DNA of 60,518 bases from CAZHHH01 sp052400685 (GTDB lineage: Bacteria > Bacteroidota > Bacteroidia > Bacteroidales > Marinilabiliaceae): NCBI GenBank assembly GCA_052400685.1, contig JBQTGJ010000022.1. One strand, given 5' to 3'. Position 1 is the stretch's first letter, and each line of letters opens with the position of its first letter. Below, piece by piece: positions 55,244-60,518 of the stretch. The translations under genes were made by a program, and so were the position numbers. The notes beneath the pieces are model-generated. The model was given only the letters and a program-made list of their open reading frames with translations. It had not been told where the DNA came from and made no database searches.

Positions 55244-55683
55244 AAAATTAATTTTCTAAAAATATAATACTCCCGAAATGTAAAAAAAGATTCACATTAA
55301 ACAGTAAAAAGAAACAAATGCATTTTTCCATCCAAAATCCCAATTTTGGATACGCGCAGAAGGAATGCGATATTCATGTCTAAAACTTACCGGACATATT
55401 TATTTCTTTTAAGAGCTACAATATACTATAGCTTTGTTTATACCTTCTCCAACTAAAGAACATTATTGAATTAAGATTGTTTTTTTACAGAACAATTGAT
55501 TCTGTCATTTACAACCATTAGAATCTGTTGCTAAATTACGACTTCCACGTTACGCTCGCGTTGTAAATATACCAAGAAACCCTAATGCAGAGAAGAATTT
55601 TTTCGACAGCACTAAAAACACAAGATTCGCGTAAACCTATAAATGTTGGATACAATAAGACAAACGTATCGGCACACTGTTTG
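55244..55683. other. Divergent intergenic region, no gene
   Basis: AT-rich DNA. A scrap similar to family 1 (ACGACTTCCACGTTACGCTC) lies near 55537-55556. No coding frame or terminator is seen. Confidence 0.35.
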
Positions 55684-55691
55684 TATATTTG
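55684..55691 (+). promoter_or_regulatory. TAnnTTTG -7 promoter box for the alcohol dehydrogenase
   Basis: TATATTTG lies 51 bp before the ATG at 55743. Transcription would start after the earlier candidate start at 55689, which rules that one out. Confidence 0.45.
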
Positions 55692-55742
55692 TCAGACAGA
55701 TTCTTTTTAATATTTTCAAAAACGCTACATAAAAATACAATC

Positions 55743-56903
55743 ATGAATAATTTTGAATTTTACAATCCGGTAAAAATCATCTTTGGCAAAGACCAACTTG
55801 AGAAACTGGCTACACTAATTCCAGTCAACAAGAAAGTTTTAATGCTATATGGTGGAGGCAGCATCTTTAAAAATAACGTTCATGCCAGCATCAAAAAGGC
55901 ATTACAAAACCATACTGTTTTGGAGTTTGGAGGCATTGAACCCAATCCTCATTACGAAACAGCAATAAAAGCAGTTGATCTTATCAAAAAAGAGAACATC
56001 GAATTTCTGCTGGCTGTTGGTGGGGGTTCCGTTATTGATGCGACAAAATTTATAGCCGCCGCCGCTTTTGTTGAGGACAAAGAACCGTGGGAAATATTGA
56101 ACAATCATTTGCCTATTAAAAAAGCGTTACCATTAGGTACTGTCTTAACCTTACCGGCCACCGGGTCGGAGATGAACTCTGGGGGTGTTATCACCCGTAT
56201 TGCGACCCACGAAAAAAGGGCTTTTGGAAGTCCCTTAGTATTCCCTCAATTTTCGGTTCTAATGCCGGAAGCAGCTGGCACCCTGCCCAAAAGACAAGTT
56301 GCAAATGGCGTTGTTGATGCCTTTGTGCATGTTATGGAGCAGTACATCACCTTCCCGGCCGGCGCACCACTTCAGGACCGCTTTGCAGAAGCGGTATTAC
56401 ATACTTTAGTGGAAGAAGGGCCCAAGGCATTTGCCAATCCGGCGGATTATTCTGCCATGAGCAACCTGATGTGGAGTGCCACCATGGCTCTGAACGGCGT
56501 AATAGCCTGTGGAGTACCACAAGATTGGACTACACACATGATAGGTCATGAACTAACCGCTTTCTTTGGAATTGACCATGCCCGTACGCTGGCTATTATA
56601 GCCCCGCCACTATACCGCCATTGTCTGAATGACAAGCAGGAGAAGCTGGCTCAATATGGTGAGCGAATATGGGGTGTAACAGGAAATACAGTGCAAGAAA
56701 AAGCATTGGCAGCCATTGAAAAAACAGAACAGTTTTTCCATTCATTGGAAATAAAAACCCGCCTGTCGGAGTACACCCCCAAATACGAAGGTACAGCCGA
56801 AAAAATTGCCGAACGATTTACCGAACGGGGTTGGGTTGGAATGGGCGAACGTCAGTCCATAAAACCCACCGATGTGGAAAAAATTGTAAAGGCAAGCTAT
56901 TAA
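55743..56903 (+). CDS. Iron-containing alcohol dehydrogenase (YqhD/butanol dehydrogenase type)
   Basis: This 386-aa cytoplasmic NAD(P)H-dependent aldehyde reductase has the family opening FEFYNPVKIIFGKDQLEKL. Cofactor and substrate motifs are MLYGGGSIF, LAVGGGSVIDATKFIAAA and LPATGSEMNSGGVIT. Metal ligands are in VVDAFVHVMEQYIT (Asp and His), MIGHELTAFFGIDHARTLAI (two His). The gap and the ASMSNLMWSAT-type region match YqhD/BDH reductases, which scavenge lipid-derived and short-chain aldehydes. It stands alone between a promoter box and a strong terminator. An in-frame start at 55689 was rejected because it precedes the likely transcription start. Confidence 0.93.
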   Translation: MNNFEFYNPVKIIFGKDQLEKLATLIPVNKKVLMLYGGGSIFKNNVHASIKKALQNHTVLEFGGIEPNPHYETAIKAVDLIKKENIEFLLAVGGGSVIDATKFIAAAAFVEDKEPWEILNNHLPIKKALPLGTVLTLPATGSEMNSGGVITRIATHEKRAFGSPLVFPQFSVLMPEAAGTLPKRQVANGVVDAFVHVMEQYITFPAGAPLQDRFAEAVLHTLVEEGPKAFANPADYSAMSNLMWSATMALNGVIACGVPQDWTTHMIGHELTAFFGIDHARTLAIIAPPLYRHCLNDKQEKLAQYGERIWGVTGNTVQEKALAAIEKTEQFFHSLEIKTRLSEYTPKYEGTAEKIAERFTERGWVGMGERQSIKPTDVEKIVKASY

Positions 56904-56983
56904 ATTTGAAAAGATAATTTCTAAAATATGGAGTTAACTTCCTTATAAGCCCACTTTAAAAACTTTATGGGCAGACACTAAAT

Positions 56984-57017
56984 AAAAAACCGGGCTATAT
57001 AAAGTCCGGTTTTTTTA
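56984..57017 (+). terminator. Rho-independent terminator after the alcohol dehydrogenase
   Basis: AAAAAACCGGGCT and AGTCCGGTTTTTTT pair, with one mismatch, and end in a T-run. A family 1 right-end scrap (AACTTTATGGGCAGACACTA) lies just before it. Confidence 0.75.
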
Positions 57018-57465
57018 TACCTGGACATAGTGTCTGCCAAAAGCGTCGTTTACCCTCATTGCGTTTACTTGCAAAATAAACATATAAAACAATTAAGCCT
57101 CCTTGCTGAGACAATATAACAACAACAAACCAAAACAGATCATCTATCTTTTACAATCGGGATCAATTTTAAGAACAACGAAAGTCATCACCATTATTTG
57201 TTTCATCAATACGTTATAAATTAAATTGAGACATTTAACCGTCATTGTTTTGACCAAATGTTCATTTAAAAAGTTATATTTGTATATAAATAGTGGCAGA
57301 TAAGTATACGCCAAGTTTGATGATACTATCGCCTTCAAAATGGTGAATTACACCTGTGAACTCACATTTTTTAAACTTCGGAAACCTCAAAAAAAAAGAT
57401 TACATATCTATAAGTAGAGTTTGGGGGATTCGAATAATTGATCTCGTTTAAACAAAATAATAAAC
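57018..57465. other. Intergenic region upstream of the DUF89 gene
   Basis: A promoter candidate has TTTG at 57249 and TATATTTG at 57275-57282, with a spacer of about 22 bp. Degraded family 1-like sequence lies at 57025-57075 and 57300-57395. No gene is supported; a minus-strand 64-codon frame looks spurious. Confidence 0.35.
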
Positions 57466-58338
57466 ATGCATCCCAATTGTATCCAATGTCATCAACTACA
57501 AGCCGATAAATTATTTTTAAAGCACCATATCAGTCAAGAAGAATCGGAAAAAATAACGACCAGCGTGCAGCAGTTTATCGACGACAGGGATCAGCAGACG
57601 TTAATCTCACCCGAAGTGTCGCGCTTTGTGCATAACAAAATAAAAGAGGCAGCCGGAATAGAAGATTTATACGCCGTAGAAAAACAACACTACAACGAAT
57701 TGATGATGGGTTTTGAAGATGAGATAAGAAATCGCATCAGCCGGTCGGCCCAGCCATTCGAGACCGCACTGCGCTATGCCCTGGCGGGCAACATCATCGA
57801 TTTTGGTCCGCCACAATCATTCGATGTTGTTAAAACATTATCCGAGGCAGCGGCTAAAATTCCGGCCATTGACCACTCCGAAGCATTGTATGAAGCGTTG
57901 CAAAAAGCCAATACGGTACTTTATCTTGGGGATAATGCGGGTGAAATTGTTCTGGACAAATTATTCATCGAAACCATTCATCATCCCAACCTCTATTTTG
58001 CAACAAGAGGCAGCAATGTTATCAATGATATCACCCTCAAAGATGCAGAAAGCACGGGCATGAACGCCATCGCTAAAGTGATCAGCAATGGCGATAATGC
58101 GCCATCCACTATTTTAAAAACATGTAGTGCTGAATTTCAAGAAATATTTAAGAAAGCCGATGTTATCATCTCAAAAGGACAAGGTAATTTGGAAGGATTG
58201 ATCCACGAAAAGAATTACAATATTTTCTTTTTGCTAATGGTAAAATGTCAGGTCATCGGTGACATTATCGGCGTAAAAAAAGGAAATTCAGTGGTTTATC
58301 ATCACAAAAAAGACGGAACAAAAAGTAATATTAAATAA
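57466..58338 (+). CDS. DUF89 (ARMT1-like) family protein, putative damage-control phosphatase
   Basis: This 290-aa cytoplasmic protein begins with the CIQC-type N-terminus MHPNCIQCHQ. A helical domain (to about 110) precedes the DUF89 core. LYLGDNAGEIVLDKLFIE (about 153) and ATRGSNVINDITLKDAE provide the metal-binding Asp and Asn, and ISNGDNAPST continues the site. A final Rossmann-like strand has ADVIISKGQGNLEGL. DUF89 enzymes remove phosphate from damaged sugar phosphates or related metabolites. The peroxiredoxin gene follows 23 bp later, so an oxidative-damage theme is plausible. The specific substrate is unknown. Confidence 0.85.
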   Translation: MHPNCIQCHQLQADKLFLKHHISQEESEKITTSVQQFIDDRDQQTLISPEVSRFVHNKIKEAAGIEDLYAVEKQHYNELMMGFEDEIRNRISRSAQPFETALRYALAGNIIDFGPPQSFDVVKTLSEAAAKIPAIDHSEALYEALQKANTVLYLGDNAGEIVLDKLFIETIHHPNLYFATRGSNVINDITLKDAESTGMNAIAKVISNGDNAPSTILKTCSAEFQEIFKKADVIISKGQGNLEGLIHEKNYNIFFLLMVKCQVIGDIIGVKKGNSVVYHHKKDGTKSNIK

Positions 58339-58349
58339 ACCCTTTAACT

Positions 58350-58354
58350 GGAGG
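58350..58354 (+). promoter_or_regulatory. Canonical Shine-Dalgarno site for the peroxiredoxin
   Basis: GGAGG lies 7 nt before the ATG at 58362. Most genes here lack such a site; it supports this start over the later in-frame ATGs. Confidence 0.6.
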
Positions 58355-58361
58355 ACAATTT

Positions 58362-59066
58362 ATGGGATGCGACACAGGTTTAAAACCTAGAAAACCGGCT
58401 GCAAAAGCCGAAGAAGAAATAAGTAGTAATAATCAAGAAACACAATCAACTATGAGTTCAACAATGGTAAGGCGCGAAATGCCTAAATTTACAATGGATG
58501 CTTACGATGCAAAGACGGGGCATTTCAAAACTGTTTCAAGTGACGATTACAAAGGCAAATGGACGGTAGTATGCTTCTACCCCGCCGATTTCACATTTGT
58601 TTGTCCAACAGAAATTGCTGCAATGAATGCGCACTATGATGATTTTCAGAAACTGAACACCGAAATATTAGCTGTTTCAGTAGACTCCAAATTTTCGCAC
58701 AAGAGATTTGCAGAAACTGAGCCCATTCTAAAAGGCTTAAAACTGACTATGGGCGCCGACTCTAATCAGGAAATAAGCCGTGCTTTTGGTGTTTTAGTTG
58801 AAGAAGAAGGCGTTGCACTGCGCGGTCGTTTTCTGTTCAATCCCGATGGTATTTGTGTGGCCCAGGAGGTGCAAGCCGACTCAGTTGGTCGTAACGTAAA
58901 CGAATTTATTCGTCAGGTACAGGCCTGGCAACATGCGACCAAAACAGGTGAAGTATGTCCCGCCGGCTGGCGTCCAGGTAAAAAAACGCTGCCGGTTAAA
59001 ACCGATGCTGAAAAAATGACCGGTCGTGTAGGCGACTATATCACCATCGAAGATATTTTAAGCTAA
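58362..59066 (+). CDS. ahpC: 2-Cys peroxiredoxin (AhpC type) with N-terminal extension
   Basis: This 234-aa thiol peroxidase reduces hydrogen and alkyl peroxides. The AhpC core starts at about residue 41 (MPKFTMDAYD), with the peroxidatic Cys in DFTFVCPTE, the conserved Arg in GRFLFNPDG, and the resolving Cys in GEVCPAGWRPG. The C-terminal tail is the long YF-less type. The first 40 residues (MGCDTGLKPRKPAAKAEEE) are not part of the usual fold and are low-complexity; a strong Shine-Dalgarno site favours them being real. It is 23 bp downstream of the DUF89 gene and is followed by a terminator. Confidence 0.93.
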   Translation: MGCDTGLKPRKPAAKAEEEISSNNQETQSTMSSTMVRREMPKFTMDAYDAKTGHFKTVSSDDYKGKWTVVCFYPADFTFVCPTEIAAMNAHYDDFQKLNTEILAVSVDSKFSHKRFAETEPILKGLKLTMGADSNQEISRAFGVLVEEEGVALRGRFLFNPDGICVAQEVQADSVGRNVNEFIRQVQAWQHATKTGEVCPAGWRPGKKTLPVKTDAEKMTGRVGDYITIEDILS

Positions 59067-59094
59067 TATAAAACGAGTTAGTCCGATTATTTTT

Positions 59095-59134
59095 AAAAAG
59101 TGTCGAAGGTAAAAAAACCGACGACACTTTTTTT
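59095..59134 (+). terminator. Rho-independent terminator after ahpC
   Basis: AAAAAGTGTCG and CGACACTTTTT form an 11-bp perfect stem with a 16-nt loop and a T-run. It may also serve the convergent minus-strand pair. Confidence 0.75.
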
Positions 59135-59172
59135 ATACATCAAAAGCTCTTGGTGCACACACCATCAAAATA

Positions 59173-59796
59173 TTAATCAATAAGAGCCAATACCTTTTGA
59201 AACGGCATACCCACCAACACTTCTTCACCCACCATGCCCCCCAGCTCTCTTGATTTGATCGTACCAAAAGAAACAACAGCTTCGTTATTGGTAAAACCCG
59301 ACGCAAAAACACGACCACAGACCGGCAATACGGTTTCACAAGTTGATTCAGACGACAAGTCAGCATGTGTCAAACGACCAAAAATTTCAGTAGCTTTCGC
59401 GACACTTACATAAGCCATAAAAAAATCTGGCTTCATGTCATCCAACATCTCATTAGTTAAGCCCAGATTTATATGCTGAACATGTTTTAATCGTGGCAAC
59501 GCCTTTACTTGACTTACAGCCTCATTCAAATTCCTACTACCAACCGCAGCAATGGCGCTGGCAACAATCCGATGGTCGTCATCCATTCGCAAAAGATATC
59601 GAATACCAGCACAATCAAGATTACTTTTATCAACACGAACAGGCACATTAAGAGATAATTTCACGGCCTTACAAAAAGTTATTTGATGAGGCGGATAATT
59701 GAGAAACTCGGATGTGCTGCCATTGATGTTAATTAACGTACACCGAGAACCAAAATGCTGTTTTAACCGTTGAAGTAAATCTGTTGAATCATTCAT
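59173..59796 (-). CDS. DUF169-like protein, 207 aa
   Basis: A soluble protein without signal or membrane helix. The run LNYPPHQITFCKAVKLSLNV, then LDCAGIRYLLRM and a later ETVLPVCGRVFASGFTNNEA resembles DUF169, a family with conserved cysteines and a CGG-type motif, of unknown biochemistry. It starts one base into the stop of the membrane protein gene upstream (59796-60302), so the pair is translationally coupled. Pairing with a probable haem-binding membrane protein suggests a redox role, but this is inference. Confidence 0.6.
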   Translation of the reverse strand: MNDSTDLLQRLKQHFGSRCTLININGSTSEFLNYPPHQITFCKAVKLSLNVPVRVDKSNLDCAGIRYLLRMDDDHRIVASAIAAVGSRNLNEAVSQVKALPRLKHVQHINLGLTNEMLDDMKPDFFMAYVSVAKATEIFGRLTHADLSSESTCETVLPVCGRVFASGFTNNEAVVSFGTIKSRELGGMVGEEVLVGMPFQKVLALID

Positions 59797-60302
59797 TAAA
59801 AAACTGGTGTTTGAATTAACAAATCTGTCGGCTTAACCGTCGACAAAGAACATTCAGAATATGGTGTATCGCCGTTTACCCGTATTGAGACGCGGCCATG
59901 ATTCCCATTTAATGGCACGACTTTAGGATGTACCAACAAAAAGCCGAGCAATAAAACGACCGTCACTATAGCCACAAACGATGCAATAATAACTCGCCAA
60001 ACCTTATTATCAATCCATTTTCGGAACAGACAACCAAGCATTCGCCAATGCAGTACAATATGTACCACCATTAACACGATAAAAATAATGCCGATCAATA
60101 AATGAATACGCCCCCAATCCTGACGATCCAGCCCCATAAAAGAAAGCTTCACATGGTTACTATACATCTGGTTACGGACACAACCAGGTACCAAAATAAA
60201 TTTAATCAATCCACCTATTCCTGACATAGCAGCCAGTAAAATCAACAATACGCCGTCAATCACTAAATTGAGTATCGACTTGTCAACTTCTTTCGTTTTC
60301 AT
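59796..60302 (-). CDS. DUF4405-like membrane protein, possible b-type haem binding
   Basis: This 168-aa membrane protein has three helices: about 10-34 (LVIDGVLLILLAAMSGIGGL), 60-85 (WGRIHLLIGIIFIVLMVVHI) and 98-122 (IIASFVAIVTVVLLLGFLLV). Several His residues on the second helix and its end (HLLIG, VHIVLHW) are positioned as possible haem ligands. A short loop has CVRNQM. A soluble tail follows. DUF4405 proteins sit beside redox proteins, and here the DUF169-like gene overlaps its stop. It is the first gene of the pair. Confidence 0.75.
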   Translation of the reverse strand: MKTKEVDKSILNLVIDGVLLILLAAMSGIGGLIKFILVPGCVRNQMYSNHVKLSFMGLDRQDWGRIHLLIGIIFIVLMVVHIVLHWRMLGCLFRKWIDNKVWRVIIASFVAIVTVVLLLGFLLVHPKVVPLNGNHGRVSIRVNGDTPYSECSLSTVKPTDLLIQTPVF

Positions 60303-60309
60303 ATTTTAT

Positions 60310-60444
60310 CTAATTAGTGTTCGTCTATAAAGTCAACTTCCGCGTTAAGCTTGTCATAAAAACAGTCATTTACGAAAAGTACCCCCAGATTTTTATGACT
60401 TCGCAAGCCTTGAATTTGAACTTTATATTTCAAACACTTAGTTC
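60310..60444. mobile_element. MITE-like family 1, right end damaged
   Basis: This copy starts CTAATTAGTGTTCGTCTATA and follows the 29159 variant through TTATGACTTCGCAAGCCTTG. The right terminal repeat is lost after CACTTAGTT (GTTCAATAGTCC). It lies 8 bp upstream of the membrane-protein start. Confidence 0.6.
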
Positions 60445-60518
60445 AATAGTCCGTTAAGTTTTACGCGGCCAAAGTGCCGTATTTAATAAGCTCTTTGACA
60501 ATATTTTGATTTTTTCTC
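60445..60518. other. Window end, no feature seen
   Basis: Short non-coding end, cut by the window. Confidence 0.3.

Noticed and set aside
57144..57338. 64-codon minus-strand frame
   Set aside because: AT-rich and overlapping a likely promoter; no domain.

Overview
The window is a chromosomal stretch of a polysaccharide-degrading Bacteroidota bacterium. Supporting signs are a SusC/SusD pair, many lipoprotein glycoside hydrolases, a type IX secretion (Por) C-terminal domain, a DUF6377-type membrane regulator, several TAnnTTTG promoter -7 boxes and almost no Shine-Dalgarno sites. A marine or sediment member of the Bacteroidia (Marinilabiliales-like) is plausible, but this is inferred from gene style only. 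No rRNA, tRNA, complete insertion sequence or CRISPR array was seen.

Layout. (1) 410-13603, minus strand: four large exported glycoside hydrolases (GH95, GH106-like, GH2, GH2 plus malectin), resembling the enzyme mix used on rhamnose/galactose/fucose-rich pectin or algal glycans, without their own SusCD pair. (2) 13983-19719, plus strand: a LolA-fold periplasmic protein, two FtsX/LolE-type permeases, a LolD/MacB-type ATPase and an outer-membrane beta-barrel, which together look like an envelope-spanning lipid or lipoprotein export route. (3) 19755-24256, minus strand: a GH2/DUF4982 enzyme and a BACON-GH30 xylanase-like enzyme. (4) 24257-31240: repeat-rich DNA, a small lipoprotein, a patatin/pentapeptide-repeat pair, a GH28 and an unknown two-gene unit. 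(5) 31537-43772, plus strand: a complete PUL, regulator-SusC-SusD-GH30-surface lipoprotein-GH3. Its order matches my memory of the Bacteroides thetaiotaomicron beta-1,6-glucan locus (BT3309-BT3314). (6) 43773-45367: non-coding, with fifteen tandem copies of a 23-bp unit, GC-rich palindromes, REP-like hairpins and a possible G-quadruplex. (7) 45368-55243: a BtuB-like TonB receptor, divergent from an operon of a DUF4097-like protein, an aminopeptidase P, a thiol-disulfide protein and a DUF4465 lipoprotein, then a T9SS-sorted serine protease. (8) 55743-60302: an iron-type alcohol dehydrogenase, a DUF89 protein with a peroxiredoxin, and a DUF169/DUF4405 pair.

Most unusual signals. A roughly 65-70-nt leader recurs before four start codons, always ending 14-18 nt upstream of the ATG; the four genes are a LolA-like protein, an ABC ATPase, a GH30 enzyme and a SusE-like lipoprotein. 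Two families of MITE-like elements with terminal inverted repeats are scattered between genes. The 23-bp array shares its TGTCCGATA core with the ends of one of these MITE families. The ABC/LolA/beta-barrel module is the best candidate for an undescribed protein system. All functions here are inferred from motifs read by eye; no database search was run.
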